NCBI GenBank assembly: GCA_011947345.1
Contig: JAAVTG010000517.1
Span: 1 to 14,273, forward strand
DNA: 14,273 nt
Direction of reading: 5' to 3'
Origin: Phytophthora quininea
Taxonomy: Eukaryota; Oomycota; Peronosporomycetes; Peronosporales; Peronosporaceae
The notes beneath the pieces are model-generated. The model did not search any database, was not told the DNA's origin, and worked only from the letters and a program-made list of their open reading frames with translations. Numbering within the stretch: the first letter of the stretch is position 1; the number at the start of each line of letters is the position of its first letter. A program made the translations under genes and the position numbers. Of this stretch, positions 1 through 10,130 are shown piece by piece.

Positions 1-862
1 GGCACCGACTGAAGGAGAACTTCAGCTTTTCCTCTTCATGCTCCCGCGGCAGCTCAAAGTCTCGTAACTTATATGATATCTTCAGCTGGTTCATGCACCG
101 AAACAAAAGAGTGATAACTTCACGCTGTCGTATGAGCATCCACAGTAGTGCTCATAAATAAGCTCCCTCGATCCGATTTCTGTGTGACGACGTTGTTCCG
201 CCCAGTTTGCCAACAGCGCCGATTTCCCATCACCTGGCTGCCCGACGACTACTAGCACAGCTGACCGGACTTCTTGATCCCATTGGCAGTGATCATTTAA
301 TACGCGCAAGTAGTGGCTGGTGGGGGCGTAGACAAAGTCTTCTTTCCGACTACGACAAGCAGCAACAGTAAAGAACTCGTCAAATGAGATAAGAAAGCGC
401 AGGATACCATCGCCTCGCACCTCTTTGCGAACGCCTGGTGGGTTGCAGTCTCTCGACTTACAATTGTGCTCTCCACGCTAGGAAGACTTGACGCGGCGCC
501 TCCATTATCATAGTCGTCGAATGGAGCAGATCCCGCACAGGTCTCCGTCCGCGAGACGTTAGACGACGCTCGACTGCCGAGATGTCCACTGCCCTTTTGC
601 TAACCACTGGAGCTTTCCCCATACTGCCTCGAGGCAAAGCAAGTATCCCAACCTGGAGCAAGGAGGTGAGGAGCCGCTTGAAACTCCCCTAATATTTAGC
701 ATGCACATTAGACAGAGTTCATGCAGATCTCCTCCACCTACTGCCCCTGATCGCCTAGTCGCCGCAAAGCTGCAAGGCGAACCTTCTCGCGGCGATCGGC
801 CAGTGTCGACAGCTCCGATGACGATGACGAGTCCGAAGCTCCGCCGGCAGTTTGCCCGGAAC
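1..862 (-). CDS. Nephrocystin-3-like P-loop NTPase, 5' part (partial, runs off left edge)
   Basis: The gene reads right to left and continues beyond base 1. The clearest part is the exon at 1-349: a Walker A motif GQPGDGKS followed by ALLANW and a downstream YEHYCGCSYDS segment. This is the pattern of the NTPase domain of nephrocystin-3/TPR-type proteins ('GKSALLANW ... HY.G...S'). An intron at 350-420 (donor GTGCGAGG, acceptor TCGTAG) joins it to an exon at 421-599 with a Ser-rich, disordered stretch ending RETATHQAFAKS, which leads in frame into RKEDFVYAP. Further upstream I infer a 36-nt exon at 653-688 (GSFKRLLTSLLQ) and a Ser-rich exon at about 743-862. Their joints are less certain, and no start ATG was found. 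After YDSVK, near 116-119, the frame breaks by one missing base; the next frame reads LLFRCMNQLKISYKLRDFELP. No TPR repeats lie inside the window. Domain identity is likely; N-terminal structure is tentative. Confidence 0.6.
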
Positions 863-900
863 CTGCCCAGAGCAGGCATAAAAATCAATAACCTCACCGT

Positions 901-1642
901 TCAAACACGTGCCGTACAGGTGCCAACCCACCGGCAAACGGAGTGTAGATAAAGTCCGAGCGTCGAGCAGTTCCGGTTGTGAGTCGCGAGGGGGAAGTTG
1001 GGGTCTCCCACGGGCGCTTGGTCCGTTAGATCAGCCGGCATGAGGCAGCCGAGGAACGAGCCAAAGTAGGCCGCTCGATTCACGTAGGCGGGGATAGATC
1101 TGCCCAGCAACAGTTGGCACAGTGCATCCGCGTATGTGTTGCAATTCCTGCCAAGAAGTCACTCAGCCATTAGAAGAGTCAACCCCTGCAGCAGGGTGAC
1201 ACGGGTGCTGCCTCACTTGGTGAATAGGTTGTAGCTTTCCCCTTGAAAGTCGGAGCCGAGGGAGAAGGCTAGCCGCCGCGCTTCCTGGAAACTGCCGTCG
1301 AAGGTCCCCATGACCACCGACTCGCGAAATCTGGCGCCTGTCATAGAAGAGCTCACTCCGTCAGGCCAGCTGCAGCAGTCTCCTAAGGTCTGACGTCCAC
1401 CGTACCGGGCGCCTCCCTGGGGATGGACGAGAAGATGCCGGCGCCGCTGGCGTACGAGAATTCCTCGCCGGCGATCTCGACGCCGCTGTGGAAGATGCCC
1501 AGCCCCAGCGCTGGAGCCAGACAGAGAGCGCGAGTTAGCATGGGCCAGGCAGAGTAGAGCGCCGCAGCCCCGTAAACGTACGCGCCATGTACTCGTTGGC
1601 CTCCACCAGGTCGTAGATGTTGAGCGTCACGGCCGTCGGCAT
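901..1642 (-). CDS. PPPDE/DeSI-type cysteine isopeptidase, 4 exons, 177 aa
   Basis: Exons on the minus strand are 1582-1642, 1406-1510, 1217-1337 and 901-1147. The introns are 1511-1581, 1338-1405 and 1148-1216 (68-71 nt, all GT...AG), and the phases agree throughout. The product starts MPTAVTLNIYDL. It carries the PPPDE His block GLGIFHSGVE with His28, then EEFSYASGAGIF, then RFRESVVMG, and the Cys block YNLFTKNCNTYADAL with Cys98. A His/Cys pair spaced like this is the catalytic dyad of the PPPDE (DeSI desumoylating/deubiquitinating) family, and the length fits the family. The start ATG at 1642 opens directly into the first beta strand, so no targeting peptide is expected. The last 35 residues after QAPVGD are not family-like. 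A different frame there offers a Phe-Ile-Tyr-Thr-Pro-Phe-Ala-Gly tail, so the C-terminus may be misread because of a miscounted G run at 990-994 or 1000-1003. Expected substrate is a ubiquitin- or SUMO-like conjugate; the specific target cannot be told. Confidence 0.86.
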
Positions 1643-1751
1643 GGCAGGGAGAGGATTCTTGCAGCAGAAGTCGTCTATAGTACAGAATTACGTCGCCCAA
1701 TCAGCGCCGCCTAAAACGCACTAGCACGTCAGCGATGGCCTGTGCCGCTCG

Positions 1752-4700
1752 TCAACGATGACCATTCTTCTTCAGCGCGTCCTTGCGCGCCTTCCACGTG
1801 CTCTCGCGGCCGTCGCGCCGCATGGCCAGCTCCAGCTCCTGCTCCAGGTCGGCGTTGCGTGCGTCGAAGCGCTCCAACTCCGTCAGCGCCACCCACTCGA
1901 ACAGCGGCACGATCAGCAGGGCCCCGGGGCCAGTAGCGTGGTGGCCACCTGCTTGGCGAAGCGCACGGCACTCTGCGGGGTGGGGAAGCACTGGTACACG
2001 TGCACCACCACAGCCTCCACGCAGGTGGCCCCAGCGAACTGCAAAACACTCACACAGGCGAAGCGCTGGCCGGTGGCGGTGGGCAGATCTGCGGCCCCGA
2101 ACTGAACGCTCTTGGCGGTGCTGTCACTCGGGAAGTTCTCCAGCGTCATGGTCATCTCGTCCTCCTTGTATACGGCGAAGCGACTGCAGTCCCGGCTTTC
2201 CGACATCCCCGCAGTCTTCTCCACGGCGCACACCTGGCGGAACAGCTCCAGCGCTTCGTCGATGTTGCGGAACTTGCCGAATACGCGAAAGCGCGTGAAC
2301 TCGGTGCGGCCGACGTCCACAGCTGCCGCAGCGGCCTTACGCAGTTGATCAGCCGCCGATTTGGTGGGTCGGCCGGTTCTCATAGTGGAGAGTGAGAAGG
2401 AAATGCCGCGCGAGGGCGGACGAGCTGTGGTCTCCTTCATGAATCCCAGCACGGAGAAGGGCTGGCAAACACCGTGAACAGGGTCCCAAATCGTGGCCGC
2501 GCTAGCTGCCCCAATAGCCGCCCCTGCCGGACCATTCTTTGACGCACTGAGAATGCTCTCGGCCTTTTCAGTGCGGATACGACCACAGCGACGCAAGTCA
2601 CTGCGATACTCTTTGGAGTTCTGCTGGCCCTCAGTGTTGACTGGAGACACAGCAGGTCGTGCCAGTGTTAGGGAGGCTTTGTCGCTGATTCTATCTAGTG
2701 TGTCGAGCTTTGCTATCTTGGCAATGCCGTGATCTGCCAACGACCTGGGATTTGGAGTAGATGAAGTGCTGCCGATTCCGTCGGGCACCGAAAGCGACAA
2801 GTTTGCTTTACCCAGTGCTTGAATCGCTTGCAGAGGAACTGCCACCGCAGTTGATCGTCTCTTCAGCGCAATGGGACCTGAAGCGGATCTGTTCACCCGT
2901 GGCTGCAGATCCAAAATCTCCCTGGCGTGTTGTGGAAGCGAGGCATGCCGATTTTTGGTCAACGAGCTGTTGATCGCGGGGATGCTGCTTGATTACAGGT
3001 ATCGGAGTCCGCTGGTGCGGTGCTGTTGGCATCACTTTTGATTGTCTGGGATCCCATGGGCTGGTCGGCTTGCTTTCCTTGACGCATCGAATTCAAGGTA
3101 CCTAAAGTCGATGCCAATCGACGACGCTCCAGCATGAGAGAACCCGGGTCTACAAGCGTTCGAATTCCATCGCTAAGGGGGAGCAGTGGAGCGGACTGTG
3201 AGCTTCCTAAGGCCATCCGCTTGTTGGTGGCAATATCCGACCGTCCCCCAAATGTTTGCAATTGCTTTTCTGCCATGACGCCACCGATAAAAGACTTCTT
3301 GTACTTCTCCCATGCGACCGACTTAAGCGCGCGACTCTGAAGTGATTCACGGATGTAGCCGCTTGAAGAACGCTGTAGGCTTGCCCGGGCCTCTGCGGAC
3401 ATTAAGTGGAAGATGTCGAATCGAGACAACACGAGGATTTTCATGGGCGACTCCGCAAGGATGGAGTAGTCTCGGATGAAAATGTCATTGAATTTCCTGC
3501 TGACGCTCTGGGTGTACATTGGAACAAGTCAGCGTAAGCTGCCAAAGAGATCGACTGATTCCAACGCTTACTCTGCGCAACCCAGAACAGAGTTGGGGCC
3601 ATATCTGCCTAGCTCGTACATCTGCCGCGCATTCGAGATAGGGTGTTTGCCTTCGACGATAATGCGGCACTCGCCCCGAGTGACTACAAAGAGTTCCGAT
3701 GCGCGAGAGCCCTACAACACGACCAGTATCGCTTAGCAACATTGACATCGTGAACTCCCCACGAAATGTTTCTGCGGTCCGTACCTGTTTGCAGATTTCT
3801 GCCTTGTAAGGGATGTATTTCTCTGTCATCACCGAGCACATGCCCTCGATGGTGTTGTCGTCCCATTCAGGACCAATGAAATAGGGATTCTTCCGCAACA
3901 TTTGAGCATACTGCGCGTGGTATTCGTTTTGGTACTTCTTGATTAGCGGTTCGTACTCATCCCGGCCAAGGACGAGCAACTCGCAGAACTCAGTGCACAC
4001 TACGGTTGCTCGACGAAGCCCATCGGCTTGCGATAGAGCCAACTCGCCGAAATAATCTCCTTCCCCGAGCCGAGACACCACATTTTCAATTGTTTCCTCG
4101 AAGCGGTTCTTGCACGGACAGAGACGTCGACACAGCCCGTGAAGATTATGTAAAAATGGCGTCCAACTTGACCCTCGGCGAACAGAACCGTATTGGTGAC
4201 GCTGCTTACAAGCCGCATTACTTTGCAGAGTTGCTTCCGGACCTCAAACGAGAACCGCGAGAAAAACTTAACACTCTTCAAATACTCGACCGCGAATTTG
4301 AGGTCCTTCTCAGACCGCTGTGCCGAGGTCCTCATGAAAATGTTGCGCACAATGTCCTTATTGCTCCGAAATCGCTTTGTTATCTCGAGCGTATTTGTGT
4401 TCGAGTCATGGGATTCTTTCAGCAGTTCGCTAAATACAACGCGATTGATAAAGACGAGCTCCGTCGGAGCACTTACAACCAGCACGGACGCTGGATTCAC
4501 GAACAGCGACGTAAGTACACAAACCTTCGTCGAGATAATCCAAATAAGGGCATACCTGCGCGTACGTCGGTGTTGGATAACAAGGCTCGCTCTCCGAAGG
4601 TATCTCCAGGTCCCAAGTACGCCAGGTGAATAGTTCCGTTTGGGTGGGCCGGGTTGTTGACTTCATTTTTTATCACCTCCACTGCACACGCCCTACATTT

Positions 4701-5404
4701 GAGATTTTCACTTTATGTTATGCTCAACGTTCGCTGACTGCCTTACCGCGACCCAAGTAGACGAGATAAAAGCTATCACCATCGTCGCCCTTGACATGAA
4801 AGGAAACAGCGAGTTTGTGTTACTTGCCACACGGCATGAATAGAATAGTGTGCAGCAGCGGACAACTTTACCTCATGGAAGATGAAAGCCCCTTGTCAGC
4901 TATCTGCTTAATCTCTAGAGATTGATACAACCGATCAAGCTTCACAGCAACATGCGAGTCAGTCACCCCATACACCAGAGCGATCGTGAGGCGACGGTAC
5001 CTTGACTGAGGAGATGCAAAGGACAAACACGACCATGTTAGCTACTCTAGCGATCAATTCCAGTCTGTGCGGCATACGAACAGGCATCGAGGTTGGAGAA
5101 GAACTCGAGCAGCTTGGACGATGCGAATAGCGACTTCAGCTAGCGTTGGCAATAGAATTGATAAACCCACGGAACCATTTCGACTACATTTCCCACAGTG
5201 TTACAAATGACCCACCACATGAATATCCTCCAGTGTGCGCTTGCCCGTCGGCTTACGCAGGATGTTGCGGCATACGCCCACCTGCGGACTGCGCTGCTCG
5301 ATGGCCCGCAGGAACGCGCCATCGCTGGCCATCTCCTCCATCTGTGATGCCAGCGATTTGCGCCGAGAGCCTGCATTGGCAGCAGCAGCAGCGTCGCCTT
5401 CCAT
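1752..5404 (-). CDS. Multi-cyclic-nucleotide-binding-domain protein with novel C-terminal part, 8 exons, ~1050 aa
   Basis: Proposed minus-strand exons are 5216-5404, 5078-5139, 4872-5000, 4747-4789, 4556-4681, 3785-4490, 3572-3711 and 1752-3505; introns are 65-82 nt. The start is MEGDAAAAANAGSRR; a linker KPTGKRTLEDIHV then leads into module 1. Module 1 contains GDDGDSFYLV, LGRVEVIKNE and FGERALLSNTDVRAAS, with the Glu and Arg of the phosphate-binding cassette. Module 2 has RHFYIIFTGCVDVSV and GDYFGELALSQADGLRRAT, again with Glu and Arg. Module 3 (ICKQGSRASELFVVTRGECRIIVEG ... NSVLGCADV) lacks a proper cassette and is probably a structural fold only. A basic linker follows, then a C-terminal region around FRVFGKFRNIDEALELF, LLIVPLFEWVALTELE and a charged tail that I do not recognise. 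No kinase, channel or membrane segment is seen. Four one-base frame breaks (4889-4892, ~4104-4116, 2978-2981, 1919-1931) must be bridged. Exon 3, with a 27-residue excess before the domain core, is the weakest exon. The 2978-2981 bridge decides whether this is one gene or two. Confidence 0.68.
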
Positions 5405-5561
5405 CGCACTTGCTTGCTTGACGAAAATAGTCCCTAGTGAACGTCCGAGACTGCGAACGACCGTAAATCGCCATTTGCTCCTGCATGATGGAACCCTCTG
5501 ACGCCGTTGACGTCCCGCAATCGTGCGGCGACGATGAATAGAGTCTGCAACCATTTGCACC

Positions 5562-7611
5562 TCAGAGTCTCGGGAGCTCGACCACTCTGTGGAGTTGCTG
5601 GTGCATTCGTTGAGTAATCTCATACGATCGATGGTTGTTTTCCAAATCTTTGAGCACTTGGAGCCGTCGCTGGAAGTACTCAGGCGCTTGGGCAGCCTTC
5701 TGTCGCTCGATCTGCTCCAGCTTGCTGTTGCTTTCAGCAGCTACGAGGTCGTACTGACGCCGGGCTTTCGTCACCATCTCGCTGTTCACGTGCAATCGGC
5801 GTTCGTTCGCTGCCAGTTTATCTTTCTTCTTGCGCAACCACTCCACGCGGGCGCCGTCTTCCTTCTGCACGTCGCCTATGACAGCTGCCATCGCCGATTC
5901 TAACTCGTGCAGATAGCTCTCGCCTCCAGAACGATGTAAGAGACGCACTTGCCATCGAGCGGAGTCGGTGAGGTGCGCCACATTAGTGACCACTTTGCCT
6001 CCACTACTGGTGCGGTGACGACTGCGAGCCTTCTTCCCATCGGCGTGCAGCGTTAGCACTTCGTTTTCACTCGACTCGGACGACACGCGCACGCCCACAC
6101 CGCGTTTCAACTCTTCGTCGTACACCAGGGCAAAGTCACTTAGCACCAGGTAAACAACAGAGCAATTGACTAGAGCGTCATTGACGTCCTGCTCAATCTG
6201 CTCCTCGTGTCGACGAGGAGTGTATCGGAAGAACCGCCAACGCGCCAGACGCATGATCGCTTCATTGGTCTCCACGCTGTACTCGCGTGTGGCTGCATCA
6301 TCGCCATAGAATTCTCGCGCAGGCGTGCACGCCTTCATCGCCACCAATCGCAAGCGTTGTCGGCCCCATCGAAGACTGCCGTGTTGGGTCCTTGCGTGTG
6401 CATTTTCCAGCGCCGTCGCCTCCTTTTGATCGTCATCGTCTTCATCGTCAAGCCACCCGGGACAACCCAGATAGTAGTTCGTGTCGCTGAGCAGCGATGG
6501 TAGATCCTCACCGTCGTCACCTTCATCTGTCTGGTCCAAGTCCTGGTGGAAGTAGAGACGGCGAGGGTCAAAGCGTTTTCGAGGTGCTAGAAACGCCGGG
6601 TCTACACGAAGCCAAAAGTCATCGGAGGCCGTGACCTCGTCGTAGCGCGACGGGTTTCGGAAGTCAACCTGGGAAAGCGGTGAGCCAAAACAGCAAATGA
6701 CAAGCTGATCAATAAAGCAGATTGACGTACGACGGTGAAAGTCATGTGAGGACCGGCCGAGTTGTCGTTCACGGCGTGGCTGCGACCGTCAGTCCCAATT
6801 CCGAACGGAGTATCCGAGACGACTGACAGCAGGCAGATTTGGTCTCCAAAGTGGATTGGCGTCTTGGTGGACGTGTTGCCATTTTGCATCCCAGCACTCC
6901 TGTGATAGCGTTTACAATGCGGTCAGAGCACACTCGTCAGATGAATTATCGACGTTTCACTCACGGATGAACATGCTTTTGGTTCGCGCCATCTCGCTTG
7001 AACTCGAGGAAAGCGAGGTGGGCGTTCTTGATTTTCGCGTACGCGGGAGCCGGTGGGGGCGTCGACTTCTTGGCGTTTTCAAAGGCGCGTCCAGTTCGCA
7101 GCAGCGCCATTGCACGCAACAGCTTCTCTCTGAGCGACTCCCGCACCGCGTCCGAGTTGGTCTCCGCCTCCATCTCGGCCATTGCTGCCGCACAAACTGC
7201 CGCCAGCTTCTCGAGCAGATCGGCTTTCGGGGCCAAGGCAGCACGACGCTGACGCTGACGTAGCGTCTCGATGCGATAGAGTTTGCTGTCCATGAAGTGC
7301 TGGTACTGATCGAAGGACGACGCCTCCTCGGGAAGGTGCAGCGGGCTGCCAGCGCCAACCACTGGCAGGGCGTCTCGCCGTCTTCTTGCGTTCCTCACGT
7401 CCGTCCGATCGTCCTTCTTGGAACTGAACTTGGGCAAGATGGCAATTGGCGGCGGCGGCGGCGGCAGGTTCGGCAACGATCTAGTCATGTGCGTCTGGGA
7501 CAACACACCCTGCTGCAGCACGCGATGCAGACTGTTACCGGCGCGCACCTGCACGACACGCTCGCGACTGCGCCCCACCAGCTCGTGGATCAGCTCTCTC
7601 TTCTGCGCCAT
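5562..7611 (-). CDS. Conserved-looking coiled-coil protein with beta-trefoil-like segment, 3 exons, 640 aa
   Basis: Exons are 6965-7611, 6731-6899 and 5562-6668 on the minus strand. The introns 6900-6964 and 6669-6730 have consensus ends (GTGAGT...CAG; GTACGT...CAG), and the summed length is an exact multiple of three. The ATG at 7611 gives MAQKRELIHELVGRS. Residues 50-55 are six prolines. A helical Ala/Glu/Arg-rich stretch lies at about 115-190. Exon 2 and the start of exon 3 (about 217-300) read like a small beta fold (PIHFGDQICLLSVVSD, FGIGTDGRSHAVND, FWLRVDPAFL), reminiscent of MIR/beta-trefoil repeats, but that resemblance is by eye only. An acidic patch LDDEDDDD follows, then a folded region, and a long C-terminal coiled coil from about 530 (EWLRKKKDKLAANERR onward). 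There is no signal peptide or membrane span. The frame is intact over 1.9 kb, unlike the gene downstream of it. I do not recognise the family and give no function; a cytoplasmic scaffold or axoneme-type role would be speculation. Confidence 0.82.
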
Positions 7612-7954
7612 GGCAGCCGCAGTGGCGCTGGAGTGGCGGAAGCATTGAAAATACTACTGCGTATCTGATCCCGAGGACGTCGTCTCGAATTATACATCAC
7701 TCTCCTCAGGAAGAACAGAAGTGAATGAACAAATTGCCAACCGATGGTGATGTTAGAATTCAGTGCCACATCGTGCCGTTGCCACCGAACGACAACGTCG
7801 GCAATTCGGCCCAGTATAGCGTGATCGCGAACTATTCCTCCACTCTCTAATTTCGCAGGCAGCCTCCTCCACCGGGCTTGATATGTTCGCGATGAAGCTG
7901 CATTTGTTGATCGTCGTCGGTGGCCCTCTCGAATGTTGGAGCAGCTGCGAAGAA
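7612..7954. other. Intergenic stretch upstream of the 640-aa gene
   Basis: No coding frame, splice pair or structured repeat stands out here. It should hold the promoter of the minus-strand gene starting at 7611, but I found no convincing oomycete initiator motif. Open frames across it are short and low in coding character. Confidence 0.4.
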
Positions 7955-9128
7955 TCATGACACGGTGGAGCCCGTTCTAATAACCAAGCTGCCGTTGAGT
8001 TTAAGCCTTCGCTGGTCATCAAGACTAGGTGTCACCCCGGCCCTGCAGTGAACGCTGGCGCTGATGCGAGTCCTGAGCTCAAGGGAGCAGCAAGACTTGA
8101 CGGATGGTATAGTCGGTCGATACTCTGCAGCGGCAAGTGGGCCCTCACGTACTTCCCGAAACACGTTCCTGAGCCTCTCCCTTTGCCCATACCGCTTTTC
8201 AGAATCGGTCGTCGCCATCGCTGGTGTGATGCCGAGCTTGAATCGCGAGCAGTTCTCCCTATCTCACCCAACGGTAACATTCAGCTCACCTTAATGGCAC
8301 CGCCACGAAATTGGTGCATCGAGAGAGCAAAGAGTTCCACGCCGTTGCGCCTATCACCGACACTGGCGAAGTTCTGGATCTGTCGCTTTTCTTGAAAAGC
8401 AGAACGCAGTAGTGCCCTTACCCCAGCACCAGCGTGTTGGTCCGGCAGATCTTTAGATCATCTTCGTTTGGGGCAGTGTGCGTCTTAGTGCCAGATCGAG
8501 CTACTGAACGTCGATGACGTGGAACCAACCTTCGCCCGTGGCAGGAAAACACTGGCCGACTGAAGGGGGGTTGTGCCTGGCTTTTCTTCACTACGCAGAC
8601 ACCAGCTCGTCGGTGCACCACCTGTACTCTCATTCTTCTCTGAGTGTGTTGGCAATCCGCAGAGAGACTCGGAATCTTCTCCCTCTGTGGAGCACTTAAC
8701 AGCAGCAGACACACGTAGAGCAGTCAGAGTTAGTCGTGAACTGGGCAAGAGGGAACGAGAGTACGAGAGCCTACCTCTGCAGGGCGAGCACAGCAAGTAG
8801 CTGGACTCCTTGCATCGTTTACAGCCACGGCGCAACGAACCATCTGAAAAGCTAACATTGCTGCGCGAGTTCATTTGCAAAACAAAACGTATGTCTACTG
8901 AATATTGATTGCGAACGCTGTACATGTACTTCGAAGTGCAAGGCTGATCAAACGTTACTGTCTGCCAGCAACACTTGATCCAGTCCATTACGTTCCTTCA
9001 GACCTCACTCCCCAGATCGAGTGACCGCGTCGCTAGTTACCCTGGAGATTGCTTTCCAAGAAGGCGTTCAATGTGCCTTTCACGCCCGCCATCTGCTCCC
9101 ACTGGATGACAGAAGCTTCGCTGCGCAT
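7955..9128 (-). CDS. Unrecognised, possibly decayed or mis-assembled spliced gene
   Basis: Several minus-strand pieces look like exons but do not join in one frame. 9041-9128 reads MRSEASVIQWEQMAGVKGTL and ends at a GTAAC donor. 8775-8961 reads TVTFDQPCTSKYMYSV and includes GCKRCKESSYLLCSPC, a CX2C-X7-CX2C pair that could bind zinc, ending at a GTAGGC donor. The intron-like 8695-8774 has a CTAAC branch-type box and a pyrimidine run. Around 8418-8480 lies NEDDLKICRTNTLVLG with a GTAAGG donor. 8290-8375 reads QNFASVGDRRNGVELFALSM and ends at GTGAGC; the matching intron would be 8221-8289. 7955-8220 reads MATTDSEKRYGQRERLRNVF to a stop. Phases disagree at two joints by one base. The right end lies only 65 bp from the Crypton remnant, so upstream exons may have been displaced. 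I do not recognise a family; treat the span as a hypothesis. Confidence 0.3.
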
Positions 9129-9192
9129 GGGGCGATATCCTTGACAGTCCTATGGCCATGTCGTGCAGTGTAAGCAGTCAACATAATTTGTA

Positions 9193-9862
9193 CTAAAATA
9201 TGTTCTTGCTACGCAGCAATTTCGAGAAATCATCAAGACTTCGGTGCCCGCGCTCAGAATATGCTCTCTGGATTGCTGCATGTACTGTGAGTCCGTGAGC
9301 TACCAAATGTTGTACGTACTTGACGGTATAATGGCGCCTCGAAAAAACACTTCGATTCTTTTGCTAACGCTCTCCATTTTGTTCCATACGTTTCCTCCAG
9401 GTGCTCGATGGAAGGCTGATTCATCAAGCCGTGATGCCATCCCCGTAGTTCGCGAACGGACGTGATCTTACGGCACATTTCACATTGTGTGATGACGACA
9501 GGATCCAGTGGAGCTAAAGACTGCTGCTGCTGACTGGTATTCGCATTTGCACCAGGTGGACTGACGGGACGTTCGGCATCGATGTTTTGGTCGTGAGTTG
9601 TTGAAACCGGCAAAAATCGGAGGAAGATCTCGCCGCGTAACAATGAGGTAAACTGTTTCTGTGACTTCTCTAACATACCGACCAATACTTGATGACGCTC
9701 TTCTAACCTGTTGAGTGTTGAGTGCTCATTTGTTGTGATAGCAGTGACATCGCAACTTGTAACTGCATCTCAACAGGGTGCGAGGAGGATTCGGCATTTT
9801 GAGTGCAGCAACGCGGAACTGCCGAAAGCTATCGTCGAATATTTTGTGCTGTTTGAGGTGAG
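9193..9862 (-). pseudogene. Crypton transposase, C-terminal half (coiled coil + GCR1_C domain)
   Basis: On the minus strand, KIFDDSFRQFRVAAL near 9810-9850 opens the fragment. After a frame change comes VEMQLQVAMSLLSQQMSTQ, and after another LNRLEERHQVLVGMLEKS, a Gln/Leu-rich coiled coil. A linker leads to CEMCRKITSVRELRGWHHGL, then PSIEHLEETYGTKWRAL. This is the hallmark spacing of GCR1_C (W..W..GL..PS...LE..YG..WR), except that the Trp-x-x-Trp pair is damaged (Arg-Gly-Trp). In the A6 run at 9342-9347 the frame changes again, and the other frame reads VFSRRHYTVKYVQHLVAHGL on to a stop at 9193. At least three frame changes across about 650 bases mark this as dead. Role when intact: sequence-specific DNA binding by the transposase. 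Confidence 0.8.
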
Positions 9863-10033
9863 TGTGGTGTAGGAATTACCTCCACTTGGCACGTAGCCTT
9901 AATATAGTAGCCCCCACCCACAACAACACGTCTCGCCCTCTTGCGAAGGTCCGACGAGAGTTGAGGCTTCGCCTAGGACGCCCAACTCGACTCACCCAGA
10001 GCCAGTCAAACGCACTATTTTGCTATGGTTCGA

Positions 10034-10071
10034 CTAGCCAAACAGCGCCACTAGCCCCGATCTTTGGCTAG
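10034..10071. repeat. Inverted repeat, 9-bp arms, 20-nt loop
   Basis: CTAGCCAAA at 10034-10042 is the exact reverse complement of TTTGGCTAG at 10063-10071. It lies within the insertion that splits the Crypton. It may be a cruciform or RNA stem of the inserted element. Confidence 0.7.
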
Positions 10072-10106
10072 GACGCTTAACACACAATACACTCACTCGA
10101 ACTCCG

Positions 10107-10130
10107 GGGTTCCTCTAAAGAGAGGAACCC
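10107..10130. repeat. Perfect hairpin, 10-bp stem, 4-nt loop
   Basis: GGGTTCCTCT (10107-10116), loop AAAG, then AGAGGAACCC (10121-10130) form a perfect stem. There is no T-run after it, so a bacterial-type terminator is not implied. It sits in the middle of the non-coding insertion and is probably part of an LTR or other transposable-element RNA structure. Confidence 0.8.

Noticed and set aside
2959..2962. Stop at 2959 taken as the true end of the cyclic-nucleotide gene, with a separate gene below
   Set aside because: The downstream long frame has no ATG until near 2440, yet it looks coding to 2962. One missing base in the G run at 2978-2981 joins the two. Not excluded, but less likely.
9783..9860. 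Plus-strand reading RRIRHFECSNAELPKAIVEY followed by a GTGAGT donor
   Set aside because: It is antisense to the Crypton segment KIFDDSFRQFRVAAL and has no domain support.
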